Shown one piece after another: positions 27,761-38,149 of a DNA stretch of 64,000 nt. The notes under the pieces are model-generated. The model did no database searches. It was not told where the DNA came from and saw only the letters and a list, made by a program, of their open reading frames with translations. The number at the start of each line of letters is the position of its first letter. The first letter of the stretch is position 1. Source of the DNA: Urechidicola croceus (lineage in GTDB: Bacteria; Bacteroidota; Bacteroidia; Flavobacteriales; Flavobacteriaceae); NCBI GenBank assembly GCA_905181865.1, contig CAJIZG010000003.1, positions 1,004,001 to 1,068,000 on the forward strand, given 5' to 3'. The position numbers and the translations under genes are program-made.

Positions 27761-28747
27761 TTAGAAAGACGCGTTTATATTTGGACAACCAGCACCACGT
27801 GGTTGCTTACAAAACAAGTTAAATCCTAAAGTTATTTGGTGATATCCACCATCGTCAAACAGTAAATCGCCCGTTTGCTTTGTATACGTATAGGACAACA
27901 TCATTTTTTTATAGTTCACTCCAACAATTGGTGAGAAATAACGTGGTTCTTCAATATTATTACCATCAAAACCAAGACGATATGACAATCCTCCCCATAC
28001 TTGAGCATTCTCTAAATTTTTGTAAACTTTCATGTTAAAATCAGCAGACATTTCTCCAGTTCTCTCGGCCATTTGATACAAAATAGATGGTTCAAATTGT
28101 AACCCTCCATCCTGTCCAAAATAATAACCCGCACTGAGCAAATACCTCCTTAAATTTAATGGTTCTAGCTTATCACTATATAACTCTCGAGGTGTTAACA
28201 ACAAGTTCTTTGCCGTAAAATAAGATGAAAACCCTTGGTTGTGATATGCCATACTAAAATCAGCATTAAAATAATTTTTACTATCAATAATTCCAATGAC
28301 TACTGGATCTGGTATGGTAAAAGAAGATTCGTCTAAACTATTTTGAATCATCATAAATGACATTCCAAAGGACAATTGATTGATATCGTCTATTCTACCC
28401 AACTCAATGTGATACGCATACGCCAATTGCACCCCTTTTTGAGAATGATATCCATTTTTATCATTAAATAAAATGGCACCTGCTCCTGCTTTATATCCTA
28501 ATCTCGTATGAAAACTTAGCGTTTGAAGTGAAGGAGCATCAGCTACACCACTCCATTGATTCCTACCCGTTAATCGTATCTTTCCACAATTTCCAATACC
28601 AGCCGCTGATGGATGAACCAAAAACACATTATCAGATAAATAATCAGAATAAATTGGTAGCGTTTCCTGAGCAGAAACTGCGCTCGAACTTAAAGCTAAA
28701 AACAAAAATACTATAAAAACATGTGTATATTTCCCCAAAAAATACAT
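27761..28747 (-). CDS. PorP/SprF family T9SS membrane protein
   Basis: 328-residue outer-membrane protein with signal peptide (VFLFLALSSSAVSAQ). The start PIYSDYLSDNVFLVHPSAAG followed by RLTGRNQWSG is the PorP/SprF signature. Such proteins accompany T9SS substrates with type B C-terminal domains and help anchor or secrete them. The usual partner lies directly upstream but is a pseudogene (28830-29690), so this copy may be orphaned. A TATATTTG -7 box sits 29 bases before the ATG. Confidence 0.9.
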   Translation of the reverse strand: MYFLGKYTHVFIVFLFLALSSSAVSAQETLPIYSDYLSDNVFLVHPSAAGIGNCGKIRLTGRNQWSGVADAPSLQTLSFHTRLGYKAGAGAILFNDKNGYHSQKGVQLAYAYHIELGRIDDINQLSFGMSFMMIQNSLDESSFTIPDPVVIGIIDSKNYFNADFSMAYHNQGFSSYFTAKNLLLTPRELYSDKLEPLNLRRYLLSAGYYFGQDGGLQFEPSILYQMAERTGEMSADFNMKVYKNLENAQVWGGLSYRLGFDGNNIEEPRYFSPIVGVNYKKMMLSYTYTKQTGDLLFDDGGYHQITLGFNLFCKQPRGAGCPNINASF

Positions 28748-28775
28748 ATATAAATTAACCTATTTTAACCCTTTT

Positions 28776-28783
28776 CAAATATA
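28776..28783 (-). promoter_or_regulatory. Putative -7 box for porP/sprF
   Basis: TATATTTG on the minus strand, 29 bases upstream of the start. If used, the gene can be expressed independently of the broken adhesin gene. Confidence 0.4.
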
Positions 28784-28829
28784 TAACATTTGAAAACTTT
28801 ACTACTCATAATCCTCCAATTAATTAAAA

Positions 28830-29690
28830 TCACCTTCTCACTAAACTAAAATGTCTCTTATAAATTAATTTTCCTCCACTCACATCTTTTAATTCTGCAA
28901 TGTACCCGTAAACAGTCGAAATTGCAGGTATATTTCCAACTGTTCCATCTCACCCTCGATCATTCGCATCAAATATTGACAGTAATTTATCGTATCTGTC
29001 ATAAATGTATATGCTTGATTCTGGAAAAACTGTTTGATCAATACCTCTTACATACCATCTATCCTTTTCCCTATCTTTATTTGGTGCAAAGAAATTTGGA
29101 AACCCTAACACCTAAACCTCCAGTTGAATCAAACCACAATCATTTTTATCTCTAACAAAAAGTGTTTGCTCACCAGGAATCACATACGAAAATAGTGGGC
29201 TATCTTGATAGGGGCCAAAACTATCATTCAACGAAAATTCATAATCACCTATCCCTAAATTTTGATTGGAAGTAATTCTCTCCAAAACATTGTTTCTTGA
29301 ATTATCAATTGTAATTGCATCCTCAGACACCAACGCTGTAAGATCAGATTCTTGAATGGTAATTGTTTGCGGAAAGGAGCGACAACCGAAGTTTGTCATT
29401 ACAACAACAGTATAATCTCCTCCTATTGTGGTTTCTGCAAAAGACTGTTGGCTGCTAACATTATTAGAACTATCCGTCAACTCATAGGTGTAAAAAATCA
29501 TTGGGACCAGAGGTAGTTATGATAACTGGCACATTGTTCAAACAAAGAATACACGTCTCAACAAACTCAAACTCTACTGGTGGATTCAGAATTAATTCAA
29601 GTGCCAGAGACACCCCAAAGAAACCACCGTTTATAGAACTTTCAACATGTACCCACATAGTTTGATTAAAGAGAGATTCGTAGACTTTAC
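28830..29690 (-). pseudogene. T9SS type B adhesin remnant (SprB-like C-terminus)
   Basis: The minus strand encodes the end of a large secreted adhesin. The last 95 codons (29114 to 28830) form a type B T9SS sorting domain: GFPNFFAPNKD, SSIYIYDRYDKLLSIFD, DRG-stop-DGT, YKRHFSLVRR. Two nonsense codons are in one consistent frame: TAG at 29112-29114 and TGA at 28950-28952, the latter at the invariant Trp of the RGWDGT motif. Residues upstream (29112-29501) have the Ig/SprB-repeat style. A further one-base shift near 29500 joins to MWVHVESSINGGFFG. The rest of the gene is lost where IS3-type sequence begins. The preserved domain but multiple lesions mean recent decay. Confidence 0.85.
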
Positions 29691-30215
29691 AATAAGATCG
29701 GTTTACAGACTATTTATAGAGCAGCAAGAACCTCTCTAAGAAATAAGACTGAATATGTGTTTTCGGATTTATTACGTAATTTAGAAATAGAAGCGTCTAA
29801 TCAAGTTTGGCAAACTGATATTACTTATATTTCAATGGGTAAAGGATTTATGTGCCTAACAGCAATCATTGATTTGTAAAGTCTTAGAATAATAGGATGC
29901 AGTTTGTCTAATAGTATGACAAAAGAATAGTGGTGTGATTTAATAAATGATACTATAGAGAAACATAGAAAAATAGCAAGTTAAAATAGTTGTGGATGGC
30001 AAAACAAGAGCCTTAGACAACATATACATTAAACGCTTTGGATATCTATAGTATGAGCCAATCTATTTAAATCATCCTGAAAACGGCCTAGAATTATACC
30101 AATCAATACAGAAATATATACCGTTTTATACTAATGAAAGAGACATACAGAATTGGAAAATAAAGCTCCGTATTCTAAATTTAATCAATATAAATTGGCA
30201 GCATAAAAATTAACT
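29680..30215 (+). mobile_element. Decayed IS3-family transposase (OrfB) fragment
   Basis: The plus strand encodes IS3-group OrfB: LQTIYRAARTSLRNKTEYVF, NQVWQTDITYISMGKGFM, AIIDL-stop-SLRIIG, SNSMTKE, then after a gap RALDNIYIKRF and PENGLELYQSIQKYIPFYTNERD. The DDE-domain landmarks QVWQTDITYI and the NIYIERF-type motif are recognisable. There are several in-frame stops, no OrfA, and an internal deletion around 29990. It abuts the truncated adhesin. Confidence 0.85.
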
Positions 30216-30548
30216 TCTAAATTTAATCGTCTTAAAAATGGGGAGTAGCATAAATTTTTTAACTCCCTATTTTATCGGGGCTGTTACTATAAACTTTTTT
30301 AGAACTATGCATTTTTAAATCTTTATAGAAGTTACTGTTATACTTTTCGTTTCTATCTTTTGTATGGTTCTAATAAAGATTCTGAGGGCTAAGGTTTTAA
30401 AATGAAAGCCTAATTGATGACTTTAAAAACAGAACATAAAACGAATACGCATAGCGTCTCTATATTCAGATTCAAAAGCGTAGTTATTACGACTTCTAAT
30501 TTTTCAGAAATTTTGTTCAATTAGAACACCATTTATTATTACAGATAA
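30216..30548. other. Gap after the IS remnant
   Basis: About 330 bases. GGGGAGTAGC at 30240-30249, shortly past the transposase end, may be the old IS end. No gene, promoter box or terminator was recognised in the rest. Confidence 0.4.
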
Positions 30549-31370
30549 CTATACATCACATATAGTAATTCCTTCTTGTAAGGCTGCTAATTTATCGTCA
30601 TAAGTAGGTATAAACTCCTGTGCTACAAAACCTTTATATCCTGTCTCAACAATCGCTTTCATAATGGCTGGGTAATTCAATTCTTGCGAATCATTTATTT
30701 CATACCTTCCAGGAACTCCTCCTGTATGGTAATGTGAATAATATTGATGGTATTTTCTAATTGTTGCAATCACGTCACCTTCCATGATTTGCATATGGTA
30801 GACGTCATACAATAACTTAAAGTTTTTAGATCCAATTTTCTTAGTTAAAGCAACCCCCCAAGATGAATTATCGCATTGATAATCTACATGATCAACTTTA
30901 CTATTTAATAATTCCATCACTAGCGTCACGCCTCTTTTTTCCGCTTGCTTCACTAAAACATCCAAACCTTGCGCACAGTTTTCCAATCCAATTTCATTCG
31001 TCAACTTTCGAGTATTTCCAGAAAAAACGATGACCTGCTCCACGCCAGCATCTGCCGCTTGGTCAATTAAGACTTTGTAGCCTTTTTGTAATTTTTTATG
31101 AATATTTATATCGTTAAATCCATGTTCAATACTTGCTATATTATCTGTAGCCATAGAGCATTTGAGTCCATATGTATTGGCAACAGACCATTCGCTAGGT
31201 TTTAACAAGTCTATTCCCTTGAGTCCCATTTCAGCAATACTTTCTGCAAATATTTCAAGTGGTATATCTCCATAACACCATCGACAAACAGCGTGATTAA
31301 TATTTCCTTTTAATAATGCTATTGCACCTGTGCTCATTGACATGCTTTTAATTGCTTGACGTCTGTCCAT
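30549..31370 (-). CDS. TIM-barrel sugar isomerase, hydroxypyruvate isomerase-like
   Basis: 273 residues, AP-endonuclease-2/xylose-isomerase-like TIM barrel. The N-terminus DRRQAIKSMSMSTGAIALL looks like a weak export signal. Metal-site residues are suggested by VMELLNSK, LLYDVYHMQIMEGD, HYHTGGVPGR and VAQEF, a pattern shared with hydroxypyruvate isomerases. True substrate unknown; with DUF1080 and dehydrogenase-like genes nearby a keto-sugar is possible. Divergent from the sulfatase. Confidence 0.82.
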   Translation of the reverse strand: MDRRQAIKSMSMSTGAIALLKGNINHAVCRWCYGDIPLEIFAESIAEMGLKGIDLLKPSEWSVANTYGLKCSMATDNIASIEHGFNDINIHKKLQKGYKVLIDQAADAGVEQVIVFSGNTRKLTNEIGLENCAQGLDVLVKQAEKRGVTLVMELLNSKVDHVDYQCDNSSWGVALTKKIGSKNFKLLYDVYHMQIMEGDVIATIRKYHQYYSHYHTGGVPGRYEINDSQELNYPAIMKAIVETGYKGFVAQEFIPTYDDKLAALQEGITICDV

Positions 31371-31658
31371 TTGTTATAATTATTCTAACCCCTAAAATAA
31401 AGAATTAACGCAAAGAACCTAAAAAATTATAGCTAATAAATTGAACTCAAAAGCCCTTTTACTAATATTTGAAATTTTAAATACGTAATGTATTTAGACA
31501 CATTATGATAATAGAATCTAATTATTGTATAATTTCCTTGGAAAATGTATTTATTTATGTGTTCTTACATATTAATTCTAAACAAATAATATTTTCTGAA
31601 ACTCCAAATAATGTTTATTTTGTGCTTCGCTATTTCTCACCAAACAATACTTTTGAAA

Positions 31659-33242
31659 ATGAAATTAAAAAACACTCTTATAACTTTTTGCATTTTATCA
31701 ATAATTGCAATGATCGGTTGTACTTCATCCACTGTCGAACAATCAAAACCAAATGTACTTTTTATTCTCGCAGATGATTTTGGATATCACGATATGAGTT
31801 CATCGGGCAGTACATATTACGAAACGCCTAATCTTGATAAAATTTCGAAAGAAGGAATGACGTTTACTGACGGCTATGCAGCCTGCCAAGTTTGCAGCCC
31901 ATCTAGAGCTAGTATTATGTCTGGAAAATCTCCTGCAAGACATGGAATAACAGATTGGATTGGCGCAAAATCCGGAGAAGATTGGAGAAAAAAAGGTCGT
32001 TTTAATAAATTGTTACCAGCAGAATACAATCATAATTTAGAAAAAAAATATATCACGCTTCCCGAAGCGATGAAAGAAGCTGGGTACAAAACATTTTTCG
32101 CTGGCAAATGGCATCTGGGGGAAGAAGGTTCATGGCCTACCGATCATGGTTTTGATATCAACAAAGGTGGATGGACATCAGGCAGCCCTAGCGGAGGTTA
32201 TTATTCTCCTTGGAAAAACCCGAACCTAGATAACATAAAAGACGGTGAAAACTTATCGATGCGATTGGCAGAAGAAACGGTGACGTTTATGAAACAACAT
32301 AAAGATTCTTCTTTTTTTGCATTTCTTTCCTTCTATGCGGTTCATGGACCTATTCAAACCACGGAAGCCAAATGGAAAAAATATCGAGATAAGGCAGCAG
32401 TAAATGGAATTGATTCAACTGGATTTGAAATGGCAAAATACCTACCTATTCGAACCAAACAAGACAATCCAATTTATGCTGGCTTGGTAGAATCTATGGA
32501 TGATGCTATAGGAAAAGTTTTAAGTTCTTTAGAAGAAATGGGATTGGATAAGAATACCATCGTCATCTTTACTTCTGATAATGGAGGAGTTGCTTCCGGT
32601 GATGCTTTTGCTACGTCTAACCTGCCCCTTAGAGGAGGGAAAGGCGTTCAATATGAAGGTGGAATTAGAGAACCCTATTTTATAAAAGTTCCTTGGTTAG
32701 AAGGTGGACAAAAAAATAGCACACCCGTAACTGGAACTGACTTCTACCCTACCATTCTTGAGCTAATTGGCGAAAACCCGAAACCAGAAGAGCACAGTGA
32801 CGGAATAAGTTTAGTGCCTTTGTTAGAAGGAAAGACATTGAACGAAAGACCCCTTTACTGGCACTACCCACATTATGGAAATCAAGGTGGTGAACCCTCA
32901 TCTATCGTTCGTTTGGGAGATTGGAAATTAATCCACTATTACGAAGATGGAAGAGAAGAATTGTACAACCTTAAAAATGATTTGTACGAGACGACCGATG
33001 TTATTGAAAACAACAAAGAACTAGCCTCTCAATTAAGTGAAACCCTTTTCACCTATTTGAAGAGTGTCAATGCCAATTTCCCACAGAAAGATCCAGAATA
33101 CAAAGTCGAGTTAGAAAACAAGTATCTAGACAAAATCAAAAATCAAAGATGGCCAAATCTAGAAAAACAACGACTCCAATTTTTATCTGAAGATTTTGAT
33201 TCTAGAAACAAGTGGTGGGGAAGTAAGGTTACGAATGATTAA
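31659..33242 (+). CDS. Sulfatase (arylsulfatase A-like), lipoprotein
   Basis: Hydrolyses sulfate esters, probably on a marine polysaccharide or glycoconjugate. The ATG at 31659 is chosen because it gives a lipoprotein signal (ILSIIAMIG then Cys21); the frame can be opened at 31611 but adds polar residues. The maturation motif CSPSRAS has the formylglycine Cys at 79. Metal-site residues are seen in LFILADDFG, FAGKWHLG and IVIFTSDNGG. 527 residues, normal for family S1. A radical-SAM or FGE maturase must be elsewhere. It is closed by a bidirectional terminator. Confidence 0.93.
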   Translation: MKLKNTLITFCILSIIAMIGCTSSTVEQSKPNVLFILADDFGYHDMSSSGSTYYETPNLDKISKEGMTFTDGYAACQVCSPSRASIMSGKSPARHGITDWIGAKSGEDWRKKGRFNKLLPAEYNHNLEKKYITLPEAMKEAGYKTFFAGKWHLGEEGSWPTDHGFDINKGGWTSGSPSGGYYSPWKNPNLDNIKDGENLSMRLAEETVTFMKQHKDSSFFAFLSFYAVHGPIQTTEAKWKKYRDKAAVNGIDSTGFEMAKYLPIRTKQDNPIYAGLVESMDDAIGKVLSSLEEMGLDKNTIVIFTSDNGGVASGDAFATSNLPLRGGKGVQYEGGIREPYFIKVPWLEGGQKNSTPVTGTDFYPTILELIGENPKPEEHSDGISLVPLLEGKTLNERPLYWHYPHYGNQGGEPSSIVRLGDWKLIHYYEDGREELYNLKNDLYETTDVIENNKELASQLSETLFTYLKSVNANFPQKDPEYKVELENKYLDKIKNQRWPNLEKQRLQFLSEDFDSRNKWWGSKVTND

Positions 33243-33250
33243 ACGTTTAA

Positions 33251-33291
33251 TTAAAAATATCCTTGTCGCAGCGCAACAAGGATATTTTTAA
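33251..33291. terminator. Bidirectional terminator, sulfatase / DUF4838
   Basis: 16-base perfect stem TTAAAAATATCCTTGT / ACAAGGATATTTTTAA with a 9-base loop. Its right arm includes the stop codon of the minus-strand DUF4838 gene. Confidence 0.8.
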
Positions 33292-35531
33292 TTAATTATT
33301 ATTTCATCAGCAAAAATCCAAGAATTTGAGCCAGAGGCGTGATGCCAATAAGGAGCCTGCTTCATACTTTCTGCCACAACCTTTATATATCGAGCATCAC
33401 TCTTTAGAAACTGAAGATTAAAATATTGTATTTCGTTTTTCTTTGTTTTCTTAGTCAATGGATCCTTGTTTAAAACGCTACCCAATTTCACAAAATGCTT
33501 ATTATCTTTTGAACCATAATAGGTCACTTTATTCGGATAAAACACCACGTGATTCGTCACTTTTAAATAGGCCATAGCAATAGAACTTATCGCTTCCACT
33601 TTTTCTAAATCTATTACGGCTCCTAGATCTTCTCCTTCAAAACCCAACCAATTGGCATAGAAGTTATTTCCTCCTAATGCACCGTCCGTTAGCGTCTGAG
33701 GGTCTTTATTGGCATATTTTTTAGGTTTCGTTAATAAGCATACCTTTTTGCCTTTTGCCTTGTTAGGAAGCAAGGCTACTTCTATTGCTTTTTTATAACT
33801 GCTATAATACGCATCTACTTTGAAGCCCATTTCATTCATGAGGGTTATATGCTCTCTTTTGCATGTAGCATAAAAACTTTCCAATCGTTCTTGAGTATTT
33901 GTATTAGCAATTGCAGCACCTTTTTCGTTTTTCAATGTCAAACTAAATTGCTCGTTTCCTCCCTTTTTACATGCTTCTAAAATGGCGAAATCAATACTCA
34001 GCCGAGCTGATTTTACTCGTGCTACAATTTCTTTGTCATACGCAACAGCTTTCTCTGCATCATCAAAAAATTGATTGTATTGATTTAATAAAGCGGGACT
34101 CAAATACGAATCAAATGCTTGTGATGGATCTCCATATAAGAATAAATAGAAATCTTGATCTTCTTTCAGTTTCTCATGGACTAATTCGATATATTTTCTA
34201 ACATGTACACCTGCCTCTTTGTAATATCCATCCGTAAATTCTTTAACCAAAGCATTGAAATCTTGATCTGGATTCCAAAGTAATTTTGCCAAAATATATG
34301 ATCTCAACTCAAACAACTCACTTGGATGGTTGCTGTGTTGTTCAAAAATCCACTTTGTATGCTGATCTCTTAAAAATTGAATATTCGGTTGTAAGGTGTG
34401 TAAATTAGGAAACGGTGCTAGAAAATTGGTAAACTGAGTCGTATAATCCCAAATTCTAATATTACTAGTGAGTTTTCCCCAAGCGATAACATCTTCAGCA
34501 AAATCAGTACATTTTTCTTCAATAGGAGCACTTCTATCACATTCTATAGAGCATAATGTAATTAATACATTGTCTAGTGGTTTTACTTTAGGAGCCTTTC
34601 GGGTATGCTGATATGCAAGTGTAGAAATCGTTTTATTCGGAAAACTTTTTGCTACTTCATTTACAAAATAAATCGTCTTTCCTGCAGGACTCCCTTCCGC
34701 TTTGTCAATAATACTACATTGTTCACATTGACAATATTGCGTATTATCGTCTTGACTTACAGATACAACAGTGGCTTCTGGATATTGATTGAACAGCGAT
34801 GCTACTGAATCTTTGACAATGTTTAAAACGGATTCATTTGTTAAGCACAATTGAGTAGGCATCCTTTTACCTCCTCTCAAAGCAAAATATTCAGGATGTT
34901 CTTTGAAAAATTTTTCTTCAGGTATAAACCGATGAAATGTATGAACTCTGGCTTTTGGAACATAATACGGAAAGGATTCTGATGTTACTTTATGTTTTCC
35001 AGCAAAAGTTGAGTTATCATAAAACAAGCTAGAATGCACAGTCCTCGTGGTAACTTCTGGCGTATACTTATAATCTATAGGAATTGCTATAGCGATTTCA
35101 TCATGCAACGGAATAGCCTCGACGGTAGGAGAATAAAACTTGCACTCTAAATAAATTTCCAAAAATTCATAAACGGCATTCTTCAAAGCGGTATCCGAAC
35201 CTGCACGTATGATTAAATCTTTTTCAGAGTTTTTAAACAAAACTTGATGTTCATCTGCAGCATTTACTTGAAGTCGTATTTTTGATTTCTTCTTATTCTC
35301 AGTTCCATTCGCTACAATCGGAATTTTAACACCTGAAATTTTAAGTAAATACTGTTGTAATTCCAATGCTGAAAATTTTACCAATTCTGATGATTCCGAC
35401 GGAACAATAATCTCATAATTTGATTTTCCACGAGTTGCGAGTTCAAGTACATTTGAATTATTACAAGAAATAACAACCACCACAAAACAAAGCAACAATA
35501 ACTTTTTAAAAATACTATTTCTGATTACCAT
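33288..35531 (-). CDS. DUF4838 lipoprotein with C-terminal discoidin-like domain
   Basis: 747 residues. Lipobox Cys23 (VVVVISC). Residues about 35-135 are a GH20/GH67-type N-terminal alpha-beta domain (SALELQQYLLKISG). Residues about 140-400 match DUF4838, with VSVSQDDNTQYCQCEQC and a barrel-like fold related to glycoside hydrolases. The last 140 residues look like an F5/8-type sugar-binding domain (TDGALGGNNFYANWLGFEG). Likely a surface or periplasmic glycan-acting protein; activity not established. 22 bases downstream of the GH92 gene. Confidence 0.85.
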   Translation of the reverse strand: MVIRNSIFKKLLLLCFVVVVISCNNSNVLELATRGKSNYEIIVPSESSELVKFSALELQQYLLKISGVKIPIVANGTENKKKSKIRLQVNAADEHQVLFKNSEKDLIIRAGSDTALKNAVYEFLEIYLECKFYSPTVEAIPLHDEIAIAIPIDYKYTPEVTTRTVHSSLFYDNSTFAGKHKVTSESFPYYVPKARVHTFHRFIPEEKFFKEHPEYFALRGGKRMPTQLCLTNESVLNIVKDSVASLFNQYPEATVVSVSQDDNTQYCQCEQCSIIDKAEGSPAGKTIYFVNEVAKSFPNKTISTLAYQHTRKAPKVKPLDNVLITLCSIECDRSAPIEEKCTDFAEDVIAWGKLTSNIRIWDYTTQFTNFLAPFPNLHTLQPNIQFLRDQHTKWIFEQHSNHPSELFELRSYILAKLLWNPDQDFNALVKEFTDGYYKEAGVHVRKYIELVHEKLKEDQDFYLFLYGDPSQAFDSYLSPALLNQYNQFFDDAEKAVAYDKEIVARVKSARLSIDFAILEACKKGGNEQFSLTLKNEKGAAIANTNTQERLESFYATCKREHITLMNEMGFKVDAYYSSYKKAIEVALLPNKAKGKKVCLLTKPKKYANKDPQTLTDGALGGNNFYANWLGFEGEDLGAVIDLEKVEAISSIAMAYLKVTNHVVFYPNKVTYYGSKDNKHFVKLGSVLNKDPLTKKTKKNEIQYFNLQFLKSDARYIKVVAESMKQAPYWHHASGSNSWIFADEIIIN

Positions 35532-35553
35532 AATTTAGGAGTAGAATTTGTTC

Positions 35554-37782
35554 TTATTTCATTATAACTTTTAAAGTCGATCCATTCACCAATTCATCAT
35601 GCGTGATAAAATAGTTCTTAAACGATTTTCCATTTACTTTAAACGATTTAATCGCCGTTCCTTCTCCAACTTTTTCAATAACCAATTTTGCATTCGAGTA
35701 ATAATTTCCATCCAATGAAATCGTAATTTTATCAAACACAGGTGTAGATAAGGTATACATAGGTTCTGCTGGCACAATTGGATAAATTCCCATCATTGAA
35801 TAAATCAACCAGGCAGACATGGTACCAGTATCATCATTTCCTGGTAAACCACCTGGTACATTTCTGAAATGTTTACTTCTCAATTCATTAACCATTTTTT
35901 GAGTTCTCCATTCTTCCCCTTTCGCAAAATTAAATAAGAACGGATAGCCCATATCTGGTTCATTCGCCATATCATAATATCCATCGTCAAAAACTTTTTG
36001 TAATTGATGTACATAGGCTTTTTTACCACCCATCATTTTCATCAATTCTTTCGTATCGTGACTTACCATAAAAGTGTATTGCCAAGAATTCCCTTCTATA
36101 AATCCTAAATTCTTCTCGAAATTTGCTCCTTGATTCGGATTAAAGGGTTCATGCCAAGTACCGTCATCTTGTATTGGCCTTAAGAGGTTAAAATTTCTAT
36201 CGAACAGTTTTCTATATGAAATAGATCTTTTAGCATACTTCTCTGTATCTTCCTTTTTACCTATTTCTTGTGCCAATTTCGAAATAGCATAATCTGTAAT
36301 ATTATACTCTTGAGTCGTTGAAACCGATCCGCTCTTCGTCGTCTTGGTCGTTAAATAACCTTTTGACAGATAATCTTTAATCCCAGGTCTTAAAGCATTA
36401 TCTTCTAACTGATTTGCGCTTTTAATCATCGCCTCATAAGCCAGTTCAACATCAAAGTCTTTTATTCCTCTTCGATACGTATCTGTTATAATTATTCCAG
36501 CCGGATCACCGACCATCGTTGTTGTTTCTGTTGCATTTAATTCCCATTTTGGCAACCAACCACTTTCTTCATAAATACGTAACATACTTTTTACCATATT
36601 GCTTTGCTGTTTCGGATATACCAACGACATAAGCGAATGTAAATTTCTATAGGTATCCCACAATGAAAATACTGTAAATCGAGTATCAGACGTATTTAAA
36701 GTTTCTCGAGTAGCCATTTTAGGATAATCTCCATTAAAATCATTCAAGGTATTTGGATGAATTAAGGTATGATACAAGGCCGTATAAAAAATAGCCTTGT
36801 CATCTTCCGTTCCCCCTTCTACTTTTATACGCGATAAAAGATTATTCCATGCTTCATTTGACTTGTCTTTAATCTGATCGAAATTCAAACTTTGAGTTTC
36901 CTTTTCCAAATTTTCACGGGCATTTTCGATGCTCACATAAGAAACCCCAACCTTTACTTCTACTGTTGTAGGCTTGTTAAAGTTATACGTAAAGTATGTT
37001 CCAATACTATCTCCTACTATTTCCTTTTGATATTTTTTATAAAACCTTTTTTGTCCGTTATACCCCATCCATTGTCCTTCAGGCCCTCCATATTTGGCCA
37101 TTTTTTTCCATACTCCAAAATCCTCTGCGGGCTCACTAAATTGAGCTACAAAATAAACTGGATATGATTCTTCTGCTTTATAGTAGCAAAAGGATCCTAC
37201 ATTTCTCATTCCTTCAATTTCAGTGGGAGAAACAATTTTGACCATCGCTCCTTCTTCATTTGTCAAGCCTAATCCAAGATTTAATAAAATATTAGACTTT
37301 CCTGTTGGAAAAGAATACTTACTAATTCCTGTTCTTGTGGTAGCCGTTGTTTTTACATCAATTTTATATGTATCAAGCGTTGTTTCGTAATATCCTGCGA
37401 TGGCTTTTTCATTCGAAAAGGTACTGCCATATTTCAAAAAATCCGTTTCTAATTCACCCGTTGTTGGCATTAACAAAATAACTCCTAAATCTGGACACCC
37501 CACTCCGCTTAAATTCACGTGCGAGAATCCGGTTAATAATTTATTACCAAAAACATAGGGATTAGACAACCAACCCTTATCCTTTTTTTCCGCTACGTTA
37601 AAAGGAGAAACACTCACCATACCGCGAGGTGCAATTGAACCTGGGTTCGTAGCACCGTAATTAGAGGTGCCAATAAATGGATTTACATAGTCGACAACAT
37701 TTTGCGCGTTTGAAGATAAACTCGGTAAAAAAGTTACCATGATTAATTGAAACTTTATAAAACTTTTAAAATAGTACATCAC
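35554..37782 (-). CDS. GH92 family alpha-mannosidase
   Basis: 742-residue exo-alpha-mannosidase with signal peptide (MVTFLPSLSSNAQ). YVNPFIGTSNYGATNPGSIAPRGMVSVSPFN at the mature start, FSLWDTYRNLHSL in the middle and GLPGNDDTGTMSAWLIYSMMG near the C-terminus are the GH92 landmarks; the calcium-dependent (alpha/alpha)6 core is complete. Substrates in the family are alpha-linked mannosides of N-glycans, yeast mannan or bacterial glycans. ManA in the same region could process the released mannose. Operon with the DUF4838 gene. Confidence 0.93.
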   Translation of the reverse strand: MMYYFKSFIKFQLIMVTFLPSLSSNAQNVVDYVNPFIGTSNYGATNPGSIAPRGMVSVSPFNVAEKKDKGWLSNPYVFGNKLLTGFSHVNLSGVGCPDLGVILLMPTTGELETDFLKYGSTFSNEKAIAGYYETTLDTYKIDVKTTATTRTGISKYSFPTGKSNILLNLGLGLTNEEGAMVKIVSPTEIEGMRNVGSFCYYKAEESYPVYFVAQFSEPAEDFGVWKKMAKYGGPEGQWMGYNGQKRFYKKYQKEIVGDSIGTYFTYNFNKPTTVEVKVGVSYVSIENARENLEKETQSLNFDQIKDKSNEAWNNLLSRIKVEGGTEDDKAIFYTALYHTLIHPNTLNDFNGDYPKMATRETLNTSDTRFTVFSLWDTYRNLHSLMSLVYPKQQSNMVKSMLRIYEESGWLPKWELNATETTTMVGDPAGIIITDTYRRGIKDFDVELAYEAMIKSANQLEDNALRPGIKDYLSKGYLTTKTTKSGSVSTTQEYNITDYAISKLAQEIGKKEDTEKYAKRSISYRKLFDRNFNLLRPIQDDGTWHEPFNPNQGANFEKNLGFIEGNSWQYTFMVSHDTKELMKMMGGKKAYVHQLQKVFDDGYYDMANEPDMGYPFLFNFAKGEEWRTQKMVNELRSKHFRNVPGGLPGNDDTGTMSAWLIYSMMGIYPIVPAEPMYTLSTPVFDKITISLDGNYYSNAKLVIEKVGEGTAIKSFKVNGKSFKNYFITHDELVNGSTLKVIMK

Positions 37783-38149
37783 TTTTTTTTCTTTAATTAA
37801 TCGATTATAACCTCATCCACAAACAATCAAGCATCTATTCCTTTCGTAGTATTTTTAAATTGGTCGTTTTTATTTTTACAAATTTAGCTTTCACAATTTT
37901 AAAATTTATACTAAATAACTGTAATCCTTATTTTTTTTAATTGTGGACAAACAAAAACATTTAAATCTTCGTATTCTAGTACTATTTTTAAATTACTATA
38001 TTGTCGTCTGCTATAAAGTAGTAAATATGAATTTATTTAAATGGAGTTTGAAATAAATTAGATATACGACGCCATTAGAAGGCCAAACAAATCAAAAGCC
38101 GCATTAAATGAATTCTATATGTACAACTGAATCAGAAAACGAATAAACA
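37783..38149. other. Divergent control region, GH92 / LytS
   Basis: 367 bases between divergent genes. A minus-strand TAAATTTG -7 box lies at 37879-37886, about 97 bases before the GH92 ATG. No clear box was seen for the plus-strand kinase gene. A likely site for the LytTR regulator encoded next door, but no direct repeat was identified. Confidence 0.35.

Noticed and set aside
28950-28952. TGA at the conserved Trp of the sorting domain as selenocysteine or recoding
   Set aside because: A second stop (TAG), a frameshift and loss of the 5' part in the same gene make plain decay the simpler reading; Sec would not replace this Trp.
30216-30300. Complete IS3 element with both inverted ends
   Set aside because: Only the OrfB part and a possible right end are visible; OrfA and a left end are missing.
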